A stretch of DNA of 64,000 bases. Origin: Pyxidicoccus sp. MSG2 (GTDB lineage Bacteria > Myxococcota > Myxococcia > Myxococcales > Myxococcaceae). Numbering within the stretch: position 1 is the first letter of the stretch; every line of letters begins with the position of its first letter. The notes beneath the pieces are model-generated. The model did no database searches and was not told the DNA's origin. It was given only the letters and a program-made list of their open reading frames with translations. Position numbers and translations under genes: made by a program. The DNA lies in contig NZ_JAPNKC010000001.1 in NCBI RefSeq assembly GCF_026626705.1, positions 9,504,001 to 9,568,000 on the forward strand. The letters are read 5' to 3'. This document shows, one piece after another, positions 1 to 10,260 of the stretch.

Positions 1-697
1 GGTGGCGGACATCGTCAATCAAATCCTCGGCAGTGAGGTGGACCTCATCGCGGGAGGCGGTGCGGAGCTGTTCGGCACGGAAGGGCTGCCCGTGCTCTCC
101 GACGCGGCCGCGCAGCACGGCTGGTCGCTCATCACCGAGCCCGCCGGGCTTGCTTCGGCGCCGACGTCGAAGGCGCTCGCCGTCTTCCCCTCGCAGAAGA
201 ACGCCGCGGACGTCCCGGGCGCGCGGCTGCCGGACCTCGCGCGGTGGGCGCTGTCGCGCCTGTCCACGGACCCGGACGGCTTCTTCCTCCTGCTGGAGCA
301 CGAGGGCACGGACACGGCCAGCCACGAGAACGCGGCCGACGACTTGCGCAACAGCCTGTGCTCCTTCGACGAGACGGTGGGCGTGGTCGCGGACTTCGCG
401 CGGCAGCGCGGCGACACGCTGGTGCTCGTCGTCGGAGACCATGAAACGGGAGGCCTGCGCGTCCTCGCGGACAGCGCCGGGGGCGTGGCGCTGGAGTTCG
501 GCACCAGGACGCATACCGGCTCGCTCGTGCCGCTCTTCGCGCTCGGGCCGGGCTCGGAGCAGTTCGTCGGCTTCTACGAGAACACGGAGATTGCCCACAA
601 GGTGGTGCAGGCGCTCTACGGCGTGGGGGCAGGGGAGGCGGAGGCCACGTCCCACGCCGCCCGTGTCACCACGGGCAGCGCCTCCGGCGGCTTCTGA
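1..697 (+). CDS. Alkaline phosphatase, C-terminal part (cut by window edge)
   Basis: The reading frame is already open at the left edge, so the start lies outside the window; about 231 residues remain. The family (PF00245) is a secreted, metal-dependent phosphomonoesterase. Visible family motifs are LLEHEGTDTASHEN, in the place of the usual metal-binding E-G-x-x-D-x-x-x-H block, then GDHETGG, which supplies the Asp, His and Glu/Thr of the metal centre, and THTGSLVPLFALGPG with the last metal His. The catalytic Ser and the signal peptide would lie in the missing part. The stop is TGA at 695-697. The next gene is convergent on the minus strand only 15 bp away. Identification as an alkaline phosphatase is firm; which phosphatase class it belongs to cannot be decided from this fragment. 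Confidence 0.85.
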   Translation, partial: VADIVNQILGSEVDLIAGGGAELFGTEGLPVLSDAAAQHGWSLITEPAGLASAPTSKALAVFPSQKNAADVPGARLPDLARWALSRLSTDPDGFFLLLEHEGTDTASHENAADDLRNSLCSFDETVGVVADFARQRGDTLVLVVGDHETGGLRVLADSAGGVALEFGTRTHTGSLVPLFALGPGSEQFVGFYENTEIAHKVVQALYGVGAGEAEATSHAARVTTGSASGGF

Positions 698-712
698 GCG
701 CGGCCCCGGGCG

Positions 713-1681
713 TCAGGCCTTCTCGGCGTAGACCAGCCCGTACTCGTCGGTGTTGTAGTGCAGGTGCCAGAAGAGCTGGCCGGGGTCCGTCTCCCGGGCC
801 TTGCGCACATTCTCCCGGACCTGCTCCAGCGACATCGCGCCGGGCTCGCGCTGGTGGCGCGTCAGGCTGTGCAGGGCCATGAACGCGGTGTTGGCGCCCG
901 GGTACACATCCAGGGCGATGGAGTCCAGCCGGGCGTTCTTGAAGCCCGCCCGCTGCATCTCGGCGACGTAGCGCTGCGACGTCCACACGTTCGACTCGGG
1001 CATGGCGATACGGCCGCGCCAGTAGCGCAGGTGCAGGCGCTGCCGCAGTCCCAGCCCGGCCTCGCGGTCCGTCTTCATGCACATGTCCGCCATCACCAGC
1101 CGGCCGCCGGGGCGCAGCACGCGGAAGGCCTCGCGCAGGAAGTCCCGGCGCGTCTTGAAGTGCAGGGCGGACTCCAGCGCGAAGACGACGTCGAACTCGC
1201 CGGCCCCGAAGGGCAGGCTCGTCGCGGAGCCCTCCTGCAGCCGGATGACGTTGTCCAGGCCGACGAGCCGCGCGCGCTCGCTCGCGATGCGCACCTGCGT
1301 CGGCGTGACGTTGATGCCGGCGATGCGCGCCGGCTTGTACGACTCGGCCCAGAGCAGGTCCTGGTCCCCATAGCCGAAGCCGCAGTCCAGCACCGACTCG
1401 CCCGCGCCCAGCTTCGCCGTGCGTGCCAACAGGTGCGCCATCTGCGCCTGGGCGGCCGGGAACAGCTCACCCACCCGCTCGCAGTTGTTCTCGTCCACCT
1501 TCTCCACGTCGCGCCAGTAGCCCAGGTTCAGCCACAGCGGCTCGCGCCCCGTCCCGGCGCTGACCTGCTGGGGCGTGGGCATGCCCGGCACCCACGGGCC
1601 CACGTCCTCCGTATAGAAGCGCGCCGCGTCCGCCAGCAGCGCATTCTTCAGCCGCGTTGCCACCTTCACCACTTCGAGCAT
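713..1681 (-). CDS. Class I SAM-dependent methyltransferase
   Basis: A 322-residue Rossmann-fold methyltransferase. Motif I is VLDCGFGYGDQD (about residues 100-111), followed by the post-I region IAGINVTPTQV and motif IV FDVVFALESALHF; FRVLRPGGRLVMADM is the post-motif segment typical of the Methyltransf_11/25 and tocopherol/sterol methyltransferase group. The substrate cannot be told; similar enzymes modify small lipophilic molecules or secondary metabolites. ATG at 1681 is preferred over the TTG at 1684 because GGAGGAG sits about five bases upstream. It lies downstream of the clpB terminator and is convergent with the phosphatase gene, so it is probably transcribed alone. Confidence 0.85.
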   Translation of the reverse strand: MLEVVKVATRLKNALLADAARFYTEDVGPWVPGMPTPQQVSAGTGREPLWLNLGYWRDVEKVDENNCERVGELFPAAQAQMAHLLARTAKLGAGESVLDCGFGYGDQDLLWAESYKPARIAGINVTPTQVRIASERARLVGLDNVIRLQEGSATSLPFGAGEFDVVFALESALHFKTRRDFLREAFRVLRPGGRLVMADMCMKTDREAGLGLRQRLHLRYWRGRIAMPESNVWTSQRYVAEMQRAGFKNARLDSIALDVYPGANTAFMALHSLTRHQREPGAMSLEQVRENVRKARETDPGQLFWHLHYNTDEYGLVYAEKA

Positions 1682-1761
1682 CAACTCCTCCCGAGTCGTG
1701 CGGGCAGCATATCCGAGTCACTGGATTTGCATGAATAGCGAGGAGCACCCGGAGATAGACG

Positions 1762-1807
1762 AAGGGCCCGGACGCCGGGAGTGTCTTCCTCCCGACACCG
1801 GGCCCTT
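1762..1807 (-). terminator. Hairpin terminator downstream of clpB
   Basis: A perfect 10-bp stem, AAGGGCCCGG at 1762-1771 with CCGGGCCCTT at 1798-1807, and a 26-base loop that itself contains the weaker GTGTC/GACAC pair. It lies 25 bp past the clpB stop and before the methyltransferase start. On the minus strand the stem is followed by CGTCTATC, not a clear T-run. Confidence 0.7.
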
Positions 1808-1832
1808 TCACCGCACCGTGCCGTGACGCGGG

Positions 1833-4457
<2,625 letters not shown>

Positions 4458-4574
4458 GTCAACAACGTAAGAGCCGAACCCCCCTTGGCAAGTTGGCGCG
4501 GCGTGTCATGAATGTCTGCCTGCCATGGAATACTTTGGACTCCTGGTAGCGACCGGGCTTTCAAGGAGCCGGAG

Positions 4575-4603
4575 TTGCCATGTGAGCGCGGGCCGGGTAT
4601 AGG
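4575..4603 (+). promoter_or_regulatory. Sigma-70-type promoter candidate for the gene at 4.7 kb
   Basis: TTGCCA at 4575-4580 and TATAGG at 4598-4603 are separated by exactly 17 bp, 5/6 and 4/6 matches to the consensus hexamers. Transcription would start near 4610, only about 15-20 bases before the first codons that look like protein-coding sequence. Confidence 0.5.
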
Positions 4604-4746
4604 CGGCGCCAATCCTCGGGGGGCTGAACCTGGAAGCGCACGGCGGTTATCTCGTACGAATCGAAAGCCTGGGCGGGCTGGAGCTGATCCGGCTGGCGCG
4701 TGAGGCGCTGGCGCTGGACGGCGCCACTGGCGCCAGCGGCCTGCAC

Positions 4747-5220
4747 GTGACGGTGAACCGGCGCCGCAAGGTGGTGCGGTTGGCGTACGTGGGCCCCTTC
4801 ACCGCCGGCCGCCAGGGCGCGCACTGGTACGCGGCGCACCACGCGCTGCCGAGGCTCCTGTCCCGGGCCGCCAACGTCACGGTGCATGCCTACGTGTTTG
4901 ATCCGGACGAGGGCGAGGAAGTCATCGCCTACGGCAACGGCCGGCGCGTGGGTGGCGAGCGGGTGGTCTACGAGGACGTGGAGCTGCCCGGCCGTCCGGA
5001 GGACGTGGACGAAGCGGCCTTCAAGCACATGCAGGAGCGCTGGCCGATGGGGCACCTGGCCTACGTCTTCGGCCTCACGCGCAAGGAGTTGCTGCGCCTG
5101 CCCCTGGCGGTGCCGGGCCGCGTGCTGGCGCTGGATGGCTCGGAGCAGGACAGCGCGTCGGCGCTGGAGGCCCTGCTGCCGGGCGCGCAGGTGCCGCACC
5201 TCGGTCCGGACGCCCACTGA
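4747..5220 (+). CDS. Conserved-looking hypothetical protein, start uncertain
   Basis: I do not recognise the family. From the first standard start (GTG at 4747) it encodes 157 residues, soluble, with no signal peptide or membrane segment, an N-terminal basic RRRK stretch and a mixed alpha/beta look. The same frame stays open and protein-like upstream to the TAG at 4600-4602: it reads LEAHGGYLVRIESLGG and then LELIRLAREALALDG before reaching the GTG, with no ATG, GTG or TTG in between. A CTG at 4630, six bases after a run of G, may be the true start, giving about 196 residues and fitting the promoter at 4575-4603. An alternative is a GTG at 4582 with a good ribosome-binding site that is interrupted by the amber codon. 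It converges on the next gene with a 20-bp gap. Confidence 0.65.
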   Translation: MTVNRRRKVVRLAYVGPFTAGRQGAHWYAAHHALPRLLSRAANVTVHAYVFDPDEGEEVIAYGNGRRVGGERVVYEDVELPGRPEDVDEAAFKHMQERWPMGHLAYVFGLTRKELLRLPLAVPGRVLALDGSEQDSASALEALLPGAQVPHLGPDAH

Positions 5221-5240
5221 AGGGCGCCCGCACCGGGGGA

Positions 5241-5891
5241 CTACTCCTCCTCGGGTGCCGGGTCCCTGGCGAGGACGGCGTCCCGCACGGAGTCGCTGCG
5301 GAAGTACTGGCCGAGCAGGGCGAAGGTGCCCGCCACCAGGGCCGTGCCGAGCACGGAGAGCCCCACGGCGAACCACGGCGCGAGGGTGTTCACCATGTCC
5401 GCGGCCGCCGGGTCCTGGTACGCCGGCAGGTTGCGCATGCTCTGCGCCAGTGCGGTGCCCATGCGCCGCGACACCACGGCGAACTGGGCGCCGTCGATGG
5501 TCCGCAGCACGGCCACCACGATGGCGGCGCGGCCGAGCAGGCGGCGCATGCCCTCTCGAGGCAGCCCGTCCGGACGGAGCATGCGGGCGGAGGCCACGAA
5601 GACGAAGGCACACGCGATGGAGAGCACCCCCATCAGGACGGTGCGCGGCTCGCGCATGGGCTCGAGGGCGGAGTACTGCGTCCGCACCACCGTCTCCATG
5701 ACGGCCTTGTCGCCCATCCAGGCGGGGAACTCGTTTTCCAGCTGGCGCTCGCGCGCCTCGTAGAAATGGGCCAGGTGGGTGGCCTCGCTCAGCGCGGACC
5801 AGCCGGTGAGGGCGGCCAGCACGAGGCCCACCATGGCGGCGAAGCGGATGCCCCGGGGGAGCCCGCTCGAACGGGAGGCGGACACCGTCAC
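5241..5891 (-). CDS. Hypothetical membrane protein
   Basis: 216 residues with about four hydrophobic helices: near residues 14-34, about 85-102, about 122-140 and about 172-192. The segment between helices 1 and 2 is charged and contains a region rich in Glu and Arg. I see no catalytic motif. The GTG start at 5891 overlaps the TGA of the upstream DUF1844 gene (GTGA arrangement), so it is the third cistron of a tightly coupled operon. The acidic tail ends PAPEEE. Function unknown. Confidence 0.7.
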   Translation of the reverse strand: MTVSASRSSGLPRGIRFAAMVGLVLAALTGWSALSEATHLAHFYEARERQLENEFPAWMGDKAVMETVVRTQYSALEPMREPRTVLMGVLSIACAFVFVASARMLRPDGLPREGMRRLLGRAAIVVAVLRTIDGAQFAVVSRRMGTALAQSMRNLPAYQDPAAADMVNTLAPWFAVGLSVLGTALVAGTFALLGQYFRSDSVRDAVLARDPAPEEE

Positions 5892-6202
5892 CGCTTGCTC
5901 GCCTCCACGAAGCGCAGGCGCAGGTCCGTGAGGAGCCCGTCGAAGAGCTTCTCTTCCTCGACCGAGAGGTTCCCCTTCGTCTTCACGCGCAGCATCGAGA
6001 GCAGGTCCAGGTTCTGCCGGGCCAGCGGCAAGTCGCGCGCCGTCTGGCCCGTCTCCGGATTGGGAGCGTCACCGAGGTGGATGAGCACCGCGGTGCCCAG
6101 CCCCACGATGAAGGTGCTGAAGGAAATCGACTCCTCGGACGCGGAGCGCGCTTCCCCCCGCATCACGAAGGTCTCGCCGCGCTTCTCGTCCCCGGAGCTC
6201 AT
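5888..6202 (-). CDS. DUF1844 domain protein
   Basis: 104 residues. The core FSTFIVGLGTAVLIHLGD, then a PETGQ segment, ARQNLDLLSMLR and a charged LRLRFVE end match the DUF1844 family found in Deltaproteobacteria and Myxococcota. The first part of the core is hydrophobic enough for one membrane-associated helix. No biochemical role is established for the family. Its ATG overlaps the stop of the preceding acidic protein (ATGA) and its stop overlaps the GTG of the following membrane protein, so all three are probably translationally coupled. Confidence 0.8.
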   Translation of the reverse strand: MSSGDEKRGETFVMRGEARSASEESISFSTFIVGLGTAVLIHLGDAPNPETGQTARDLPLARQNLDLLSMLRVKTKGNLSVEEEKLFDGLLTDLRLRFVEASKR

Positions 6203-6453
6203 GCGGAGGCCGAACCCTCGTCCTCGGAGCCCTCGTCGTCGGACTCGTCTTCGTCCTCGTCGATGTCGTCCTCGTCATCCTCGTAGTCGTCGACGTCGTC
6301 GAGCATGAGCGTCTCGATGGGGACGGACTTCTCCTGCACGTCCGGCAGGCCCTTGATGTGGCGCTCGTACGCCTTCTCGTCCAGGTGACCGGAGCGCAGG
6401 TACCGGTCCGCCGTGCGCTTGTCGAGGTACTTCGGGTCAGCCGAATCCGCCAT
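6199..6453 (-). CDS. Small acidic hypothetical protein
   Basis: 84 residues, first gene of the three-gene operon. The N-terminal half (MADSADPKYLDKRTADRYL, then a GHLDEKAYERHIKGLPD stretch) looks like a small helical domain; the second half is an extreme Asp/Glu run containing DDVDDYEDDEDDIDEDEDE and ends EGSASA. Such acidic tails often bind basic partners or metal ions, but that is inference. The ATG at 6453 was chosen because the larger open frame upstream is not protein-like and thiE starts divergently 91 bp away. The stop overlaps the ATG of the DUF1844 gene. Confidence 0.75.
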   Translation of the reverse strand: MADSADPKYLDKRTADRYLRSGHLDEKAYERHIKGLPDVQEKSVPIETLMLDDVDDYEDDEDDIDEDEDESDDEGSEDEGSASA

Positions 6454-6544
6454 GTTCAAATCCTCAGAATTGCTTGGAAAACAGCGCGCCACCTTATAGC
6501 AGGGAGGGCGCCTGTCAACGCCGCCGAGCCGCCATCCAGAGCCG

Positions 6545-7201
6545 ATGAACGCACCGCCCCGCTCCATGCTTCCCCGCGGCCCGTACCTCCTGTGTGACGA
6601 CACCGTCCTCCCGGAGGTTCCGCTGGTGGACAAGGCGGCACGGCTGGTGGCCGGTGGGGCCCGGGTGGTGCAACTGCGCATGAAGCGCACACCGCCCCGG
6701 GAGGCACTTGTGGCCGCGCGCGAAGTGGCCGCGCTGTGCCGGCGCGCGGGAGCGCTGTGCCTGCTGAACGACAGGGTGGACCTGGCGCTGCTGGCGGGGG
6801 CGGACGGGGTGCATGTGGGGGACGAAGACTTGCCTCCGGAGGCCGCGCGCGAGCTGCTCGGGCCTGGCCGGCTGGTGGGCGTCACGGTGCGCGGCGTGGA
6901 AGGAGCACGGGCGGCGCGCGAGGCGGGCGCGGACTACGTGGGCGTGGGGCCGCTCTTCGGCACGACGACGAAGCAGGTGGCGGCGCCGGTGCTGGGGCTG
7001 GAGGCGTTCGCCGCGGTGGTGAAGGGCAGCCCGCTGCCGGTGGTGGGCATTGGCGGCGTGGGGCTGGCGAACATCGCCCGGGTGGCGGCGGCGGGGGCGC
7101 ATGGCGCGGCGGTGGTGTCCGATGCCCTGCTCGCTGGGGACATCGCCGAGCGGGTGCGGCAACTGGTGGCCGCGTTTGAACGGGGCGGGGCGGGGGACTA
7201 G
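6545..7201 (+). CDS. thiE: Thiamine-phosphate synthase ThiE
   Basis: 218 residues, a TIM-barrel enzyme that couples HMP-pyrophosphate and thiazole phosphate to thiamine phosphate. Visible family blocks are VVQLRMKR near residue 42 (diphosphate/substrate region), CLLNDRVDLAL, GVHVGDEDLP, YVGVGPLFGTTTK (the usual G-P-x-x-x-T-x-T-K loop) and VVGIGGVGLANI at the phosphate end. It starts the cluster thiE - C26 amidotransferase - thiD, with 21 bp to the next gene. No TPP riboswitch elements are visible in the 91 bp upstream. Cytosolic. Confidence 0.93.
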   Translation: MNAPPRSMLPRGPYLLCDDTVLPEVPLVDKAARLVAGGARVVQLRMKRTPPREALVAAREVAALCRRAGALCLLNDRVDLALLAGADGVHVGDEDLPPEAARELLGPGRLVGVTVRGVEGARAAREAGADYVGVGPLFGTTTKQVAAPVLGLEAFAAVVKGSPLPVVGIGGVGLANIARVAAAGAHGAAVVSDALLAGDIAERVRQLVAAFERGGAGD

Positions 7202-7222
7202 CCTCGCCCGCTCAGGAGCCCC

Positions 7223-7987
7223 ATGAACAACCATCCGCGACACCACGGGCCGCCGCCGCGCCGCCCGAACATCGGCATCACCCCGGACTGGAGTCAGCCC
7301 GAGGACCAGGCCTTCGCCCGCTACGAGCTGAAGGTGCCGTACTCGGACGCGGTGCTGCGCACGGGGGGCCTGCCCTTCGTGTTGCCGTACACCGATGACC
7401 CGTCGTGCGTGGAGGCGTACCTGGACCGCGTCTCCGGGGTGCTCGTCACCGGTGGCGCGTTCGACATCCCTCCGGAGGCCTACGGCGAGGTGGCACGCGA
7501 GGGGCTGGGGGCGTTGAAGGAAGGGCGCACCGCGTTCGAGGCGGCGCTGATGCGCGGCGCGCTCAAGCGCAACATGCCGGTGCTGGGCATCTGCGGCGGC
7601 ATGCAGTTGCTCAACGTCGTGCTGGGCGGCACGCTGTTCCAGGACATCGGCCGCGAGGTGCAGGGCGCCCGCGAGCACGAGCAGAAGCATGACCGCACCC
7701 AACCGCAGCACCCGGTGGAGGTGAAGAGCGGCACGCTGCTGGCGGAGGCGGTGGGGCACGGCCAGTTGATGGTCAACTCCACGCACCACCAGGCGGTGCG
7801 CGGGGCGGGGAAGGACGCGGTGGTGTGCGCGGTGGCGCCGGACGGTGTGGTGGAGGCGATTGAGTCCACCGTGCATGGCTTCGCGGTGGGCGTGCAGTGG
7901 CACCCCGAGTACATGGCCACGACGATTCCCGTGCACATGGGCCTGTACAAGTCCTTCGTGCAGAAGGCGCGCGAGCACCGGCGGTGA
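7223..7987 (+). CDS. Peptidase C26 / gamma-glutamyl-GABA hydrolase-type amidotransferase
   Basis: 254 residues of the class I glutamine-amidotransferase fold, subfamily C26 (PuuD-like). The nucleophile elbow is GICGGMQLL with Cys124; the His-x-Glu pair is in QWHPEYMA (His227, Glu229), so the triad is complete. Family members hydrolyse gamma-glutamyl amide bonds, for example gamma-glutamyl-GABA. No polyamine genes are nearby. Its position inside a thiE/thiD cluster suggests, by inference only, a role in salvage or cleanup of an amidated compound. Its TGA overlaps the GTG of thiD (GTGA), so the two are translationally coupled. Confidence 0.88.
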   Translation: MNNHPRHHGPPPRRPNIGITPDWSQPEDQAFARYELKVPYSDAVLRTGGLPFVLPYTDDPSCVEAYLDRVSGVLVTGGAFDIPPEAYGEVAREGLGALKEGRTAFEAALMRGALKRNMPVLGICGGMQLLNVVLGGTLFQDIGREVQGAREHEQKHDRTQPQHPVEVKSGTLLAEAVGHGQLMVNSTHHQAVRGAGKDAVVCAVAPDGVVEAIESTVHGFAVGVQWHPEYMATTIPVHMGLYKSFVQKAREHRR

Positions 7988-8718
7988 GTCCGCGCGTCCT
8001 CCTGCTGGCCGGGCACGAGCCCACGGGGAGGGCGGGGTTGCTGGCGGACGTGTCGGCCGTGCTCGCAAGGGGCGGGCAGCCGGTGGCGGTGCCCATGGCG
8101 CAGACGGCGCAGGGCACCACGACGTTTGGCTGGATGGCCGCTGCTCCGCGCATGCTGGCCGCGCAGGTGGCCGCCGCGCGCGAGTTGGGGCCGCTGCACG
8201 CGGTGAAGTGGGGCATGGTGCCCGGCCCCGCGCAGCTGTCCGCCGCGCGTGCGGCGCTCGAGGGCACGGACGCGTGGTGGGTGGTGGACCCGGTGGTGCG
8301 CACGTCCCGGGGACAGGTGCTGTCGAGCCTGTCCGCGCGGGCATACCTGGCGCTGGCGGGCCCGCGCGTGGTGCTCACGCCCAACCTGGACGAGGCGGGG
8401 TGGCTGTTGCGCAGGCCCGCGCCCCGCTCGGTGGAGGAAGCCGCGGAGGCCGCCGCCACGCTGGCGCGGTACGGCTTTGGCGCGGTGCTGGTGAAGGGCG
8501 GGCACCTGCCGGGCGACGCGGGACTGGCGGACGTGCTGGCCACGCCCGCGCGCGTGCGGGTGCTGCGAGGCGAGTGGCTGGAGCGCGCGCCGGGACGCCG
8601 TGGCACCGGGTGCCGGCTGGCCTCGGCGCTGGCCACGGAGCTGGGGCGGGGCCGGACGCTGGAGGCCGCGGTGCGCGCGGCGCGCGGGCTGGTGGTGCGC
8701 TACCTGCGAGCGGGCTGA
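7984..8718 (+). CDS. thiD: Hydroxymethylpyrimidine/phosphomethylpyrimidine kinase-like
   Basis: 244 residues of the ribokinase/PfkB fold, ThiD branch, which phosphorylates HMP and HMP-P with ATP. Motifs: AGHEPTGRAGLLADVSAV at the N-terminus (counterpart of G-x-D-x-S-G-G-A-G-x-x-A-D), TTTFGW, DPVVRTSRG, VLTPNLDEAGWLL, AVLVKGGHL and the C-terminal anion hole RRGTGCRLASALA. The first motif carries His-Glu-Pro-Thr where standard ThiD has Asp-Pro-Ser-Gly, so it is a diverged member. GTG at 7984 overlaps the stop of the upstream gene and is much better than the longer frame, whose extra residues are a shadow of that gene. It is convergent with dnaB across a hairpin. Confidence 0.8.
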   Translation: MSPRVLLLAGHEPTGRAGLLADVSAVLARGGQPVAVPMAQTAQGTTTFGWMAAAPRMLAAQVAAARELGPLHAVKWGMVPGPAQLSAARAALEGTDAWWVVDPVVRTSRGQVLSSLSARAYLALAGPRVVLTPNLDEAGWLLRRPAPRSVEEAAEAAATLARYGFGAVLVKGGHLPGDAGLADVLATPARVRVLRGEWLERAPGRRGTGCRLASALATELGRGRTLEAAVRAARGLVVRYLRAG

Positions 8719-8720
8719 CG

Positions 8721-8759
8721 CGGGAGCCCGCCGCCCGAGTGGCGCGGGTCCGGCTCCCG
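8721..8759. terminator. Bidirectional hairpin between thiD and dnaB
   Basis: CGGGAGCC at 8721-8728 pairs with GGCTCCCG at 8752-8759; the loop can form a second short stem CGCC/GGCG. It starts two bases after the thiD stop, in the 72-bp convergent gap, and can serve both genes. Confidence 0.55.
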
Positions 8760-8790
8760 AAGCGGGCCTCCTCCGCGAGGTGCCGCGGGC

Positions 8791-10161
8791 CTACTCGCCG
8801 CCGCGGCTGCGGCTCTCGAAGCGGGTGTATTCCGAGAGGAACACCAGGTCGACGGAGCCAATGGGGCCGTTACGCTGCTTGGCGACGATGAGCTCCACCG
8901 GGATGACGGTGCTGGTGGGCGCAGCCGGCTGGCCGTCGGGGCCCTCTTCCGTCTCCTCGCGGTGGATGAACATCACCACGTCGGCGTCCTGCTCGATGGA
9001 GCCGGACTCACGCAGGTCCGACAGCATGGGCTTGCCGCCCTTGCGCTCCTCCACCTTACGGTTGAGCTGGCTGAGCGCGATGATGGGCACCTCCAGCTCC
9101 TTCGCCAGCTGCTTGAGCGCGCGGGAGATTTCCGCCACTTCCAACTGGCGGCTCTCCACCTTGCCCTTCTGGTGCATCAGCTGGAGGTAGTCGATGACCA
9201 GCAGCGACAGCCGCGGGTCCTTCTGCTTCACGCGTCGCGCCTTGGCGCGCAAGTCGAACGGGGACAGGCCGCCCGAGTCGTCGATGTAGATGGGGGCGTT
9301 GTAGAGCGCGCCCGCCATCTCCTGGAACTTCTCCTCGTCATGCGGCGACAGCCGGCCGCCGCGCAGCTTCTTCATGTCCACGCGCGCGGTGGACGCGAGC
9401 AGACGCATGAGGAGCTGGTCGGCGGGCATTTCCAGGCTGAAGATGCCGACGGCCTTGTTCTCCTTCAGCGCCGCGTGCACCGCGATGTTCATCGCGAAGG
9501 ACGTCTTGCCGATGCCGGGACGCGCCGCGAGGATGATGAGCTCGCCCGCGTGCAGGCCGGTGAGCTGGTTGTCCAGGTCGATGTAGCCGGTGGACAGGCC
9601 CGTCACGCCCGTGGCCGCGGCCTTCATCTTGTCGAGCAGGTCGAGCGTCTGCTCCATCAGCTCGCTGACCGGGCGCAGGTCGCCCTCGCGCTTCTTCTCC
9701 GCGAGGAGGAACACCTTGCGCTCGGCCTCGTCGAGCAGCACCTCCAGCTCGCCCGTCTCCGAGCTGGCCAGCTCCTGGATCTCCCGGCCCACGTTGGCCA
9801 GGCGCCGGCGGATGGCCTGGTCCTTGACGATCTGCGCGTACTGGACGGCGTTGGACGCCAGCGGCACCACCTGGTCCAGCCGCATCAGGTATGCGGGGCC
9901 GCCCACGGCGACGAGCTGCCCGAGGACTTTCAGCTCCTCTGCCAGCGTCAGGTGGTCGACCTGCTTGGACTGGCCATCCAGCTTGAGCATCGCCGCGAAG
10001 ATCTGCGCGTGCGCGGGGCTGGAGAAGTCGTCCGGGAAGACCACCTCACCCACCGCGGCGATGAGCGTGTTGTCCGCGAGCACGGAGCCCAGCACCGCTC
10101 GCTCTGCGGCCAGGTCCTCGTGAACCCGCCGGCCTTCTCTCATTTCGAGGACGTTTTCCAT
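8791..10161 (-). CDS. dnaB: Replicative DNA helicase DnaB
   Basis: 456 residues, normal for DnaB, the hexameric 5'-3' helicase of the replication fork. The N-terminal domain (VHEDLAAERAVLGSVLAD) is followed by a linker and the RecA-like motor domain. Walker A is AARPGIGKTSFAMNIA (about residue 210), FSLEMPADQLLMR follows, Walker B is LLVIDYLQLM, and the arginine finger/DNA loop region SQLNRKVEERKGGKP and LRESGSIEQDADVV closes the motor. No intein or insertion interrupts the motifs. The start could be the ATG at 10161 or the one at 10143. In many bacteria dnaB directly follows rplI; here a LytTR regulatory cassette separates them. Confidence 0.97.
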   Translation of the reverse strand: MENVLEMREGRRVHEDLAAERAVLGSVLADNTLIAAVGEVVFPDDFSSPAHAQIFAAMLKLDGQSKQVDHLTLAEELKVLGQLVAVGGPAYLMRLDQVVPLASNAVQYAQIVKDQAIRRRLANVGREIQELASSETGELEVLLDEAERKVFLLAEKKREGDLRPVSELMEQTLDLLDKMKAAATGVTGLSTGYIDLDNQLTGLHAGELIILAARPGIGKTSFAMNIAVHAALKENKAVGIFSLEMPADQLLMRLLASTARVDMKKLRGGRLSPHDEEKFQEMAGALYNAPIYIDDSGGLSPFDLRAKARRVKQKDPRLSLLVIDYLQLMHQKGKVESRQLEVAEISRALKQLAKELEVPIIALSQLNRKVEERKGGKPMLSDLRESGSIEQDADVVMFIHREETEEGPDGQPAAPTSTVIPVELIVAKQRNGPIGSVDLVFLSEYTRFESRSRGGE

Positions 10162-10260
10162 GGCTGCCCGCCCACTCTACAGGCGGCCCTGACATGTCCC
10201 CAATTTTCGGAAACAGACCTGTAGCACCGGGTGGGTGGAGGAGAGGGCCTACCTCCTGAC

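Noticed and set aside
6454-6544. TPP riboswitch upstream of thiE
   Set aside because: The conserved CTGAGA and ACC-x-TGA-type elements are missing in the 91-bp gap.
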